A stretch of 64,000 nucleotides of DNA from assembly GCA_012845835.1 (NCBI GenBank), contig JABAKD010000029.1, positions 10,108,338 through 10,172,337 of the forward strand, in the 5' to 3' direction. Positions 33,511 through 44,291 of this stretch are shown here, piece after piece (position 1 is the stretch's first letter; each line of letters starts with the position of its first letter). The DNA comes from Undaria pinnatifida. Its lineage: Eukaryota > Sar > Phaeophyceae > Laminariales > Alariaceae. The notes beneath the pieces were generated by a model. It ran no database searches, was not told the DNA's origin, and saw only the letters and a program-made list of their open reading frames with translations. Position numbers and translations under genes: made by a program.

Positions 33511-35243
33511 TGGCAGGTTCCATGTGACAGGCTCCGCCAACCGTCTCGCCGGTCCTTCCCGTGTTACCCGGTCTGTCGAACCAACTCTCACATAACTAGA
33601 GCGGCGTTGCCAGTAGCAAGGATCGCGACGAAGATCGGCAGCAAATGGATTCGCAAGTGTTGGTGCCAAGATCTTGGATCTGATCCACGGAAATGGGCCC
33701 GAACGCACGTGCAGCAGCACCAGAACTCGCAACACCACATGTGAGGACAGGTGTTGTAGATGCTGTAGGTGCTGTAGGTGTTTCACCACGACACAATCGT
33801 GTTGCGTTTCTTGTCATGCGACACTCGTCGTCGTTCCAAGCACGTCCCAAAATGTTTAACGCGGTGTAGCCCTTGTGATATGATGCATGCATAGAAATAA
33901 CTCCTTTTTGTAAGAGATGTATGATTGGATATTTTGTTTACTAGGCAGGCTAGTTTTGGCGGCCGTGGCACCGAGCACAATTAGGTCCTTTTTCAAACCC
34001 GTTCCATCTGAAAACACCACGGACGTGGGAAGGGAGTCACCGATGACGATGGTGAGGATAGTAGTCATACAGCCGAGGGCGGTGACGTTGACGTGTTTTC
34101 CGAGGGTGGCGCAGATGGGCATGAGGTTGGTGCGTACGCCGGGGGTGATGCTGTGGTGTTTGTGGGGTGAAGGCTTGAGCGGGCTTGAGGGGTGTGGTGA
34201 GGATGAACGATGAACGCTTCCAGCGCTGAAGGTGGTCGAGGCGTTCAACCTCCCAGCTACTGCGCGCGGAGATAGGTCTGGAGGTCCGGGAGCCTATCAC
34301 CAGCACTACTCTACGACTCTGCATATCATCGCCAACCAGGGAGTGTCATGGGAAGCTCGCGCGTGTACCCAGTTTTCGCATTAATTACTCTTCATACCGT
34401 GGCAACCACATCTCGCGGCACGTTTCGCCCAGGCTGGGCAGTGACAGCAGAACAGTCAAGAAAAACATGCCGTCCGTGTACGGACATCAAGTGCATCAAG
34501 TTCAGCAAGGTTTACAGAGGTGAGGCCGCGTAGACAACGCCAATTTACACGCTGGGTTGTGGTTGTTCTTTCATCTTGGGTGCGCGTCAAAGTGCTGCAC
34601 CTGTTGTCCGGTACAGGTGTACCGTCGCTCCACGACATGGGTTTTCCACAAAAAAAGCTTTGCGTGTTTGCCGTCTGCGAACAGGCTTGGTTCAACGATC
34701 GGCGCTGGAGGCAGAAGGTTACGGGTTGGGACGCTTCCTCTCGATATTTTACTCCGTACTAAAGAAAAGGAAGGTCCGATAGATGGATAGGTACTTTCGA
34801 AGTGCAGAAGCAGTCAAACCTCAGCTCGAGGGGCGTCGGCGTATCGAGAAAAGGCAGTTTTTGCTCTCATTCAAGGAGGTCGTGCAGAGGGCGTGACAGT
34901 TTGGTGCTGCACATGTTGAGAGTGGGGCGTTGTGTTTGAATACAATGCAAGCTGTTCATTGCCGTCGTTGATGCACCGGGGGTATTTTGCGTTTACCGGC
35001 TTGCAATTGATGCTCACAGATGCCATTTTTTTTTCTTATTTGTCTTCGTTTCTTTCTGTGTTGTGCTTTGGTTTTTCCAGTGCCGTCGCTAGGATTTTAT
35101 TTGGGGGCGAAATGAGGGCATTCCCCCCCTCTACCACGATGGACCAATAATCTTCTGCATATATGTAGGCGTTTCCGTCAAGCAGGTTCTCGTGACGTGT
35201 TGAACGGTGAGGTGTGACGTGAACACGCGTATTAGGAGAGTCT
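33511..35243. other. Region left of the LTR element, no firm gene
   Basis: A minus-strand ORF at 33856-34248 (130 codons) has protein-like segments, for example NLMPICATLGKHVNVTALG and a hydrophobic CMTTILTIVIGD, but the plus strand is also open at 33917-34213. Neither shows a known domain. A short CTGTAG repeat (GATGCTGTAGGTGCTGTAGG) lies at 33758-33780. Confidence 0.35.
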
Positions 35244-35509
35244 TGAGATACGGCCTCGAAAGGCCTGTAATTTTCCATATTTTAGTTTAGTTTTGATGGG
35301 TTTCGTATGATAAGGTTGGCGGTTTATATTCGGGATAGTCAGGGAATAGATCGGAGGCACGTGCCTCCGGTCTCAGAAGCCATCCGGGGATCTGGTGGAA
35401 TCGAATAAAGCTACGACTACGAAGGCTAAGAAAGTGAGTACTCTCCGAGGACCTACTCAATTGGCGGACCTGCAGGGGGCACTCTGTGTCTCCGCCCAAT
35501 ACCCCTACA
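35244..35509 (+). repeat. 5' LTR
   Basis: 266 bp, TG...CA ends (TGAGATACGGCC to CCCCTACA), roughly 85% like the 3' copy by eye. It contains an 18-bp perfect palindrome CGGAGGCACGTGCCTCCG (G-box core CACGTG), a TATA-like TTTATATTC and an AATAAA polyadenylation-type signal near 35404. The U3 palindrome is the obvious candidate promoter element. Confidence 0.85.
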
Positions 35510-35774
35510 TTATGGCGTCGTTTTAGGCTAGACTTGCTATTGTGGCAGCGTTTCTCCAGTCTCTCCGATAGCTGTTTTTCGTAGCGATTTCGCTTTTGCT
35601 TTCCATCGAGCCCACAACCCCTGTTCCCTCACGGGTGGCTTCTCAATGGAGGGAACGCCCTGCCTCCTACAACGGCGTCCACAACAGCAGCGAAATGGTA
35701 GGGCTCCTCCTGTTGGTCGCCGGTCACGTACCACACGGACGACACCTTCCAACTACGTGCGGACGACACTGCTC

Positions 35775-35975
35775 GTTGGAGCACACTCTTCGTCTCGGCT
35801 TTTGGTCGCATCAGTTCCCCGCCTGCTGTGTTACATGAACCACTCCGCGGCGGAACTGCCCAAACCCCATCCATCAGGAGCACACTCCTCGTCTCCGCTT
35901 TGGGCCGCATCAGTTCCCCGCCAGCTGGTCGCATGGACCACTCCGCAGCGGAACTGCTCAAGCCCCACTCGTCAG
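35775..35975 (+). repeat. Tandem repeat of about 100 bp in the retroelement leader
   Basis: Two copies starting at 35776 and 35877 (GGAGCACACTC..CGTCTC, CGCATCAGTTCCCCGCC, GGACCACTCCGCRGCGGAACTG), with a weaker partial copy upstream. The frames are open on both strands, so several long ORFs here (35646-36446 and others) reflect the repeats and GC content. I see no recognised domain. Confidence 0.75.
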
Positions 35976-37034
35976 ACTTGTTCGCTCCGCGCTCAGCCAG
36001 CATGTTGCACTGCACATCTCCGCGAGCTGCCACAGCACAAGCCCCAAGATCGCCCGTCGACCTGTACTTGTTTTTGCGCTTCGGGGCTGAGGCATATGCA
36101 CGACGCGTCACGGACAAGGATACTGGAATCAACCGTTCGATGGACCAGCGACGTGGACTTCGCTTGCTCAGAGAGCCCATCAGCCTGCGTACACCTTTGC
36201 TGGCGGAGCCAGACCGACCTTCGCGGGCCCCCCTTGGACTACGGGCACCGTGCTGTAGGAGCTCATGTCGGGGCTCCTTCCTTGTGGTCCTCCCTTGGAA
36301 GGAACGGGCGGTGCTCGTGGAATGTTTGGGCTTTCTCGTTTGGCGATTTTTTCCAGTACGCGCGTTATCGTATGAGTTTCAGTACTTACGTCCATCCATC
36401 TTGCGCGTCGAACAAACTGCTGTGCTTCCTCTCTGCTGAAATTTAAGTACAGCTCCAAACTTGGCGCAACCCGCAAACAGCGTTCCACTGCGTGACGTAG
36501 CTTCAACCACCATCATGATCGCAGCGCTACCAACTACTGTGCAGCATAATGGGCTCGCTGTCAATACTGCCATATACTGCCGTATTCTCTGCTGTAGAAG
36601 TCACTGTACAGCAGCCGAGCCGCCTACTTTGCTCCTGCTCACCCACCACATAGCTCGACCCTTCACTGCCCCAGCGTCTACAGTTACAGCACTTCAGCTC
36701 TGACAGCCTCCACGGCTGTGCAAGTGCTACTTGCAAGTTCGATTCAAGAGTTTTTTTCATCTTGGCCCTCCCGTGACTAGACCTTGAATTTAGTGAACGC
36801 TGAAACTCTGTGCTGGCTTTTTTGGGCAAGGCTGTCGGCGTGTGCGATGCCCTATATTCCACCATTCATGGGTACGCGGGGGCTAATACCACTTCCTGTA
36901 TGGGCACAGCAGCGATAATGCAGCGAGCAGCACTGCTGTAGGCGCGATCGTCCCCCTATAGACTAGTGCGGTAGGTGGGGGAACCACTTTGTTCAAGCGT
37001 TGCACTGAACTTGTCCCCTGATTGGCACATGTAC

Positions 37035-37900
37035 AACACTCTACTGTGCTACCCGCCCCTACACTACTGTTGGGGCCGATGTGGGCCATTTCTTTATACG
37101 GTTGCCGGCGCGATCCTCTACTGTGCCACCCCCCCCCTACGCCACAGTTGGGGCGGATGCTGCCCGTTTTTTTGTTTTGTACGGTTGTCGGCGCAACCCT
37201 CTACTGTGCTACCCCCCTACACTACTATTACGGCAGATGCTGCCCGTTTTTTATACGGTTGGCTGCGCGATCCTCTACTGTGCTACCCCCCCTACACTCC
37301 TGTTGGGCGACCCTCTACTGCGCTACCCCCCTACACTGTACCTAGGTCAAATACTGCCTGTTTTTGTGCGATGAGCGTCGGCGTGTTGGGCGACCCTTTA
37401 CTGTGCTACCCCACTACACTGCACCTGGGTCAAATGCTGCCTGTTTGGTGCGATGAGCGTCAGCGTGTTGGGCGAACCTTTACTGTGCTACCCCCTACAC
37501 TGCACTTAGGTCAATTGCTGCCTGTTTTGGTGCCATGAGCGTCGACGTGCTAGGCGACCATTTACTGTGCTGCCTTCCTACACTGTGCATGTGATACATG
37601 TTGCCTGTTTTGGTGCGATGGGCGTGGGCTTCTTGTGCACCTTTACTGTGCTACCCCCCCCGTACACTGCATCTAGGTTAAATACTGCCTGTTTTGGTGC
37701 GATGGGCATGGGTATTTTGGGCGACGCTTTCCTGCGCTGCCCCCCCCCCGCCTAGGTTAAATGCTACCTGTTTAAGTGCGATGGGTGCAGATATACCTTT
37801 ATTGTGTTGAACCCCCTGCACTGCGGCTAGGGTCAGTGCTGCCCATGTTTGGCCGCTTTTACTGCGGTTCGTGCGGGCGTTACCCGTATACCCTACGGTC
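37035..37900 (+). repeat. Degenerate 75-90 bp tandem repeat array in the retroelement leader
   Basis: About ten copies. Each starts near TACTGTGCTACCCCCCTACAC, is followed by a variable segment, and then has a TGCTGCCTGTTT block (37038, 37117, 37197, 37273, 37310, 37387, 37470, 37560, 37643, 37800 and so on). Right-hand copies have GTGCGATGAGCGTSGGCGTG, left-hand ones TTTATACGGTTG, giving two subtypes. It precedes gag and could be a structured leader or packaging region. Coding looks unlikely. Confidence 0.75.
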
Positions 37901-38239
37901 AGACTGGACGCTGCTCTTATGTTGCGGTTTTGGTGGATGGTACCTTTCTCACCGCCTTTTATGCGGCTAGTTGGCGTAGCTGCTACCATCACTGCTGCTG
38001 GACGGAGTGGAGACCCATATCTTGCTGTTTGCTGAAACACAGATATACCTCTACTTGCAGCAGGGGCACCACAACAATCTGCCTCCATAGCTTCTTTATG
38101 CGTCGTTCATATCCTGCCACCTTCCCCCACACCCCCTCCTTCCGCTGCCCTCCCTACAGACAACAAGCAACAACATGTTTACCATTTAGGAAGCGGGCTA
38201 CTCGGGGCAGGATGAGGTTTTCCACGTGCCCCAACCTGG

Positions 38240-40897
38240 ATGCCCAAAGAAACAGGGAGAGCTCGCTCGAGACCCCGTGATTCGAGACGGGGGGAATCAC
38301 CGGAGGCGGGTTCCGGTGACGAGACAGAAGACGGACCGCCATACCACCACCCGAACCCACCAACCCAAAGGGTCGACTCGCCGATTCGCGCAGAAAACAA
38401 GACGGACCAACCTCCACCAGACTCGGGGGCGTCTCGACACCAGCTCTCGCCAGCCTCGGGGGAGCGCCACCAGTTGCCGCCCCCCCCGCTCTCGACAGGG
38501 CACAACCGCCGCCACCTAGGCTCTCCGCTCTCGGCAGAGCGCCACCCCCAGGGCTCCCGGGACCTGGGCTGAGCTGTCGGTTCATTGGATTTGGCACATG
38601 CGGGGGTGCGAGCCCAGCGAGCGCTCGTCGACGCCAACCAGATGATTCTCCGGCGTGAAGCACACCGACGTCGGTTTGACGAAGATATCGGGAAGGCGAA
38701 GATCGCTGCGCGGGAGGTGTTTCTGGTAGTGGAGAGGGCGCAACAAGTCCTCGCCCACTCAGTTGCGTCGGCTGCGACAGGAGCTACCGCGGTCCACTCG
38801 CATTCGACGCGCCCGCAGGATATTGCATCCCAGCGACCACGACCCGGGGACGCCGCCTTTTTCAAGGGCAGCGTCGCGTGCATGGCGTCTGCACCTAGGG
38901 TAGAGTTATCTCCAGCGTTGGCGACGGTGGTTGTGGAAACGGCCTCCGCCCTCCTCACGTCAGAGAGGCCGGTTTCGTGGCAAGTGGATGCTCTTTTAGT
39001 GGAAGCGGCCTGGACTCGCATGGTCTGTACGTCCTATGCCGGACAGACAAAAGCCGCCCCGACCCATGCCCTCGTCAAGGCCCTGCTGATGACCCACGAC
39101 GAGGCCCCCGACCCCGTCTTTTAGCCGAACCCTGGAGGAAGAGTTGGCGGAACGCAGCCGAGGGAAACAGCGACGCCGCGACAGTCGCGACCGCGGAGAC
39201 CGCAACCGTGGGGTGGCAGCAAAAATGGTGGGGGTGGCGACCACCACCACCGCTGCAGGGGTGACAGCGATGGTGGAGGCGGGGGAGGCGCATCGGATGC
39301 TGGTGTGGCCGAGGGCACTGCCGAGGGGGCAACTTTGGTCCAACAATCGGGGCAGTTAGCCGCAGCTCTGGCGGAGGCAACGGAGGGCGGAGGAACGGCG
39401 GTGTAGCTGAGGGCGCCACCGAGGGGGTAACTTTGGTCCAACAACCGGGGCAGTAAGCCGCAACTCTGGCGGAGGCAACGGAGGGCGGAGGAACGACACG
39501 AGAGAACGTTCAGCGCGGGACGACTCGTCAACCTCCTCCCGCTCGGCTTCGTTTTCGAGCACGGACGACCACAGCGCGGTGGCCGTGGTAGCAGGCAAGA
39601 GGTGTCACGAGCTATGGCCGGAGGAGCACCTGGGCTTCAGGCATTTACCCTCTTGTTGCGTCTGCTGATGACGCACTTCGACGGGGTTGACACTGAGGAG
39701 GGCTACACTAAGTTGCATACTTTTGGAATGTGTAACAGCACGCCTTTTTCTGATTTCAGTTGGAAGTTTCGCGTACTTGTGCCCACCCCTACGGGGAGTG
39801 AGCGTGTTTTGTATCCGGGACGGATGTGGTGTTGGAGGTGGTTCGGGTGGCGGCGAATGAGCAATTTCTGGCTCTTATGCCTGCGTTGTACCCTGTTTCG
39901 AAGGCAACGGACCCGCGGCCGTACGCCTCGTTGGATGCTATATGGCAGGCTTGTAGTGCCTAAGCGCATAATAAGACACCTGCCGTCAATGGCGAAACAT
40001 TTTTTCCTCTGCCTGTTTCTTCGACGGGAGCGCGGTTATCCGCCCCGTCGGGGCCCCGGCCCACCGATCATTGGCGCCGCCGGAGCCGAGTGCCGTCCCA
40101 GTCGATTTCGTGGCAGACGGGATCGAGCCATCATTCAACTGTCATGTCCATCGATGATTCATCCAACCCTTGGCTTGGCCACACATCGAACTGCTGGCCA
40201 CTAGAAGAGCATCATTATGCAGAAACTTTTGCCGTTAATGCCTCGTTTAAGACAGACGACCCTTCCCTTTGGAGCGGCGTCCTTTCACCTCGCGCTGATG
40301 TCCTCCGAGAAAACCGGGGGCTCTGCCTCAACTACCACAAAGACAACGATTCCTTTGAGCATCGTAGGCATCCTTCCATTACTGCAAGTGGCTGCTTGAA
40401 CCCTGAACTTGGCCAACTTGGCGACGATGACGCACACCGATGTTGACAAACACACATGGTCCGCTACCGCCGAGACGATAATCTTATCGCCTGAACAACA
40501 AGAAAATCGTCGCCATCTTTCAGGTTACTTGCGAGGATACCACCAGGATCAGGGCCAGGCATACTGTCAAAACGATACCACATACACGTCGGAACGCGAT
40601 GGTGGTATCCCGCGCTCACCCGCCTCTTCAGCCCCCGCTCCTGCTCCTCGAATGCGCGTTGGAGCCGCCCACAATCCAGGCGGAAATACTCTCGCGCAGC
40701 AGCCTGGCACATTCCGTAACGGCAATGGACAGCTCGACGGCGGTACGGCACCGTCGACAACACTGTCGGGGGGCACCTCTATGGTTTCAGAAGATGCTCG
40801 TGTTCTGTTGCTAGCCTGTCCAATAACGCAGCACAAATTGCCTCTGACAAGAGCCCACGGGCTCCTACGCCGTGTGCGGACGATTCCCACGGCGTAG
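38240..40897 (+). pseudogene. gag-like region, frameshifted
   Basis: Starts with a Pro/Arg/Glu-rich frame from ATG 38240 (MPKETGRARSRPRDSRRGE). A helical segment follows at 38585-39124 (ILRREAHRRRFDEDIGKAK), then an Arg/Asp-rich block (RRRDSRDRGDRNRG, 39163). The capsid-like part from 39602 includes GYTKLHTFGMCNSTPFSDFS and ERVLYPG, then shifts frame near 39820 to continue as DVVLEVVRVAANEQF...PRPYASLDAIW before a stop at 39960. A further open stretch is 40409-40897. Two local duplications (39302-39503, about 100 bp; 41228-41340, about 60 bp) add to the damage. It would form the particle shell. No zinc knuckle is visible. Confidence 0.5.
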
Positions 40898-41748
40898 TAC
40901 CGGCGGCGGAAACTAGCGCTTCAAGCGTGGTTTCCTCCAGCCAGGTAATAATTGTGTTCTTTCGACGGCAAGAACGCGCGCTTCCTGCGACGTTCCCCTC
41001 GGTCATGGTCTGGGTTCGGCGACGGGAACCGCGCTTCCAGCGCCGTTTCCCTCAGCCGCGGCATAAACTCGGCAATGGGGCTACGCGCTCCAAATGCCGC
41101 CCCATCAACCATGGCACGGGAGCTTGCACTTTGCGCTCCCCCCCAGGCACGCGTCGCGCAGCAGTATAGCTGCGGTGGCGGCGCGTCGCCTTTTTACGCG
41201 AACGTCTTCATTCCCCACTCTCCCTGACCAGGCGATGGCGGTTGGTTTGAGGTGTTGGACGGCCGACCCTCAAATACTTTTTCTGACCACGAGATGGCGG
41301 TCAGTTTGAGGTGTGGGAAGGCCAACACTAAAACACCGAGATATTTTGCGAGGCTCGAATCGGTGTTTTTCGCGATAGCAGCGGGCGCTCTGTTTTGTTT
41401 TAGTTTTTTCCATAAAGGAGGAGTCGACAAGGTTAGCTACCTCGTCTCCCTTCTCCAAGAGGCCTAACGGAACAGAGCCTCCTCGGGGAAAAACATTATT
41501 GCCACCTAACCGAGCCCCGCTCCAGAAGACGCCCACAGGGTCTACGGGCCCTGCTTCGTCTTTTAGCACGCTAACCAACGTGCTTGGCTACGTCTGCCCC
41601 AGTGGCACAGGAATAAGATCCGGTGCTGCGCGACGGGCCAGTGGTGACGCCACGACCTCCAGCCTGATCAGCTGGACGATATTCCCGTACATTTACGAAA
41701 TAATCGCGCCTCTCGTCAAGCAGAAACAGCTCAGAGCCCCTGCCCCTT

Positions 41749-42350
41749 CGGGCGCAGTTAGAGCAGTTTTCTTGCGATTATACGCCAAAGAGCGAAGAGG
41801 TCACGACGCGAGAAACCGTGGGTTCGGACTCGCGTCGTGCTCCCGAGGCCTGGTGTTCCTGAAGGGGACACTACAGGCCCAAAGTGTCGAGAACTGGGGA
41901 GACATTGCAGACCCAAAAGCCCAACCATGCTACCGACGGGTTGGCACCGTCGGTGTCGGGCTCTCTTTTGGGTGCAGTGAGGGCGGCTTCTTACGATTTT
42001 CCGCCAGCGTGTAAGGAGAACTCGAGGCGAGCAACCGCGGGTTGGGACTCGCATCATGCTCCCGAGGCCTGGTGTTCCCTCAAGGGGACACTACGGGCCC
42101 AAAGAGCCGAGGACTGGTGTTCCTAGAAGGAACCATTGCAGACCCAAAAGTCCAACGAGGCTGCCGACGAATTGGCACCGTCGGTTTGGGCCATTTTTCG
42201 GGCGCAGTTAGAGCGGATTCTCGCGTTTTTCCGTCAACAAACGAAGAAGATCCGAAGCGAGAAACGACGGGTTCGGGTTCGGATTTGCGTCGTTCTCCCG
42301 AGGCCTGGCATTTCCGGACAGGGACATTGCAGGCCCGAATTTCAACACGG
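41749..42350 (+). repeat. Tandem module of about 225 bp (2.7 copies) upstream of the NADAR domain
   Basis: Copies begin near 41749, 41970 and 42199 (GGGYGCAGTKAGRGC) and share CTCCCGAGGCCTGG, GGGACACTRCAGGCCC, ATTGCAGACCCAAAA and TTGGCACCGTCGGT. In the frame continuous with the NADAR ORF they encode a segment of type ARNxGFGxASxSRGLxF. Unit lengths of 221 and 230 bp show indels. The function is unknown. It could be a linker or a repeated gag-pol spacer. Confidence 0.75.
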
Positions 42351-42382
42351 CTTTTCCTTCTCTCGAATACTCCACAGAAAAA

Positions 42383-43018
42383 GTGGTGCTGTTCTGGCAG
42401 CCCCTATTCAATTTTCGCCCGTGGTCCCCTTCGTCGTTTGTCGTGGACGACGTGCCATATTCTTGCGCGGAGCAGTACATGATGGCCGAAAAGACCAGGC
42501 TTTTCCAAGACCATCGAGCAGTGGGGCTCATCATGCCGTCGCCTAGTCCAAGCACACGCAAACGCATCGGTCGAGGCGTGCGCAACTTTGACTCCGGTGT
42601 TGGGGACAGGGAGAACCAAAACGCCGCGTCATCTGGCACCCACACCAAACTCACGCTGAATCCAGCCATAAAAAATTACCTTTTGAGCTCTGACAACACG
42701 GTTCTGGCTGAATCCAGCCCTCTGGACCCAGTGTGGGGCATTGTTCTCCGGGAGGATGATCCCAGAGTCAACAACCCATGCCAGTGGAGAGCAAAAATTA
42801 GCTCGGTGAGGTACTTTCTGCCGTTCGTCAAGCAGTTCTCGACAGTGAGACCGGGTCGGTGCACCCGGCCTCCCCTAGTCGATTCCGCACCCGCATTGCG
42901 GCTGCAAGAAACAAGACATCTCGTCCGTGCCGCGGCCGGGCCGCTAACAGCGGCCAGCGCTCGCAAAGCTTCCCCTTCGCAGTTTTCGACGTATTTTTCG
43001 GGCGAGTTGGCCAACTAA
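42383..43018 (+). CDS. NADAR (YbiA-like) domain within the retroelement polyprotein
   Basis: The frame is open from the preceding module repeat; the first possible GTG is at 42383, and no ATG defines a start. The order of motifs matches the NADAR/YbiA family: LFWQPLFNFRPWSPSSFVVD, then YSCAEQYMMAEKTRLFQD (the family's conserved Ser/Ala-Glu-Gln helix), IGRGVRNFD, a KLTLNPAIKNYLL segment and VLAESSPLDPVWGIVLREDD. The terminal Trp-x-Gly-Lys-Asn-Leu-Leu-Gly motif is damaged: it reads QWRAKIS here, and an adjacent frame gives KN-stop-LGEVLSAVRQ, so a 1-bp deletion plus a nonsense change have hit it near 42795-42810. The known family includes ADP-ribose-guanine hydrolases and YbiA-type N-glycosidases. 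A role for this copy is inference. Confidence 0.75.
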   Translation: MVLFWQPLFNFRPWSPSSFVVDDVPYSCAEQYMMAEKTRLFQDHRAVGLIMPSPSPSTRKRIGRGVRNFDSGVGDRENQNAASSGTHTKLTLNPAIKNYLLSSDNTVLAESSPLDPVWGIVLREDDPRVNNPCQWRAKISSVRYFLPFVKQFSTVRPGRCTRPPLVDSAPALRLQETRHLVRAAAGPLTAASARKASPSQFSTYFSGELAN

Positions 43019-43261
43019 AAGCCGTAAAGCTTTGGAGATAGCTTCTGGCGTTGGTCCTGACCTTGTGCTGTCAGAACATGGCCCCCGTTTAGTCGGGGGT
43101 ACTGTCACGCTGGACGACGTTTTGTTCACTATGAAAACCGCGTACATCAGTCAAACAACGCTCGACTCGAAGAGGCACTGGACTCCTATAGATTTGGGGG
43201 CCGGAAACATTGTTTGGGGTCCCAAATGCCTCCGAGGGTACTGAGGGGAACAAAGTTCCTC

Positions 43262-43440
43262 ATATCCTCCGGCCACAACACACAGGAGAGCATTGGCAAA
43301 GTGGGGACCCTCAATGCACGAGTCCAGCGGTTGCTTGAGTTCGTCACCGCGTTTGATTGCACACTCGAGTACCGCAAAGGCAGCGCCAACGGCATCGCCG
43401 ATTGTTCTGGCCCGTTTTCCAGAATCTGCTACGGAGTATG
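43262..43440 (+). pseudogene. RNase H C-terminal remnant of the polyprotein
   Basis: The frame reads SIGKVGTLNARVQRLLEFV, then FDCTLEYRKGSANGIADC, the typical end of a Ty3/gypsy RNase H domain (the TLEYRKGxxNxxAD motif). The expected following Leu-Ser-Arg is changed (CSGPF). Only 180 bp upstream is the end of the NADAR ORF, so protease and RT are absent. Loosely conserved linker sequence (repeated GGLVPHTES / GGLVP motifs near 43548 and 43582) follows to the integrase. Confidence 0.65.
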
Positions 43441-44291
43441 ACCGCTGTGACTTGACGAACTTCAACCCTGTGGGGTTGACAAGCCCCAACCTCGTTGGAG
43501 ACAGCAGTATCTGCCTCGTACGGAACGGCAGTACTGTCTTGGGTGGGCTCGTGCCCCACACCGAAAGCACTGCTTAGGGTGGGCTCGTGCCCCGCACTAA
43601 ACATGATGCCTTGGGTGGGCTCCCTCTCACCTCTACCGCATTTCACGATTTTTGCACTTACGAGCCACGTATAAGGATTGACGGTCTTTCTTCTTCCCCG
43701 GGGGGATTCATCGCTCGTGCTCTGCTTCCATCACCACTACCGAAAGCTGTACCGGCCGCGGGTCGGTTTCGCCTGCCGCTGACACCGTTTTCGCTTCGGT
43801 TTTTGCCATACCCATCGAGGGCGGCACGGGCTCCGCAGACGCCCTGGCTGCAGTGACGCCCATCGCACAGCCGACTTATCTGTCCAGGAGTTCTACAAAG
43901 GAGACGGCCCCCGCCGCGACCACCGGTTCGACTGTGTCCGTCTCCGCCTTGCCTGGCACTCCGGCCCCTCTGCCGTCGACGACGCGCCGATGAACAGCGA
44001 CAGCAACGGGTAATGCACCCCCGCTGTAGATTATGGATTCGGGCCCGGCCGGGCCCCTCGGCCACCTTCCAGACGAGGTACAACCTCGCCGCGTGTCCCA
44101 CGGCCGCGACCGGCCCCGCCCGCCACCGCGACCCCTGCTCTCGCCGACTCGCCGGTCCGCATGGTGCCACTACCGTCCGACCGCGACCACGCAGAGCCTA
44201 TATGATAACTCCTCTCTTACGGCTCACGCCTTCTCTTGGTGACACGCCGACTGCACATACAAGGTCGGACGCCCTCGCCGACGCTGCTTAA

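Noticed and set aside
35646-36446. 266-codon ORF in the retroelement leader
   Set aside because: It overlaps equally long ORFs in another frame and on the other strand, spans a tandem duplication, and shows no domain. GC-rich non-coding leader is more likely.
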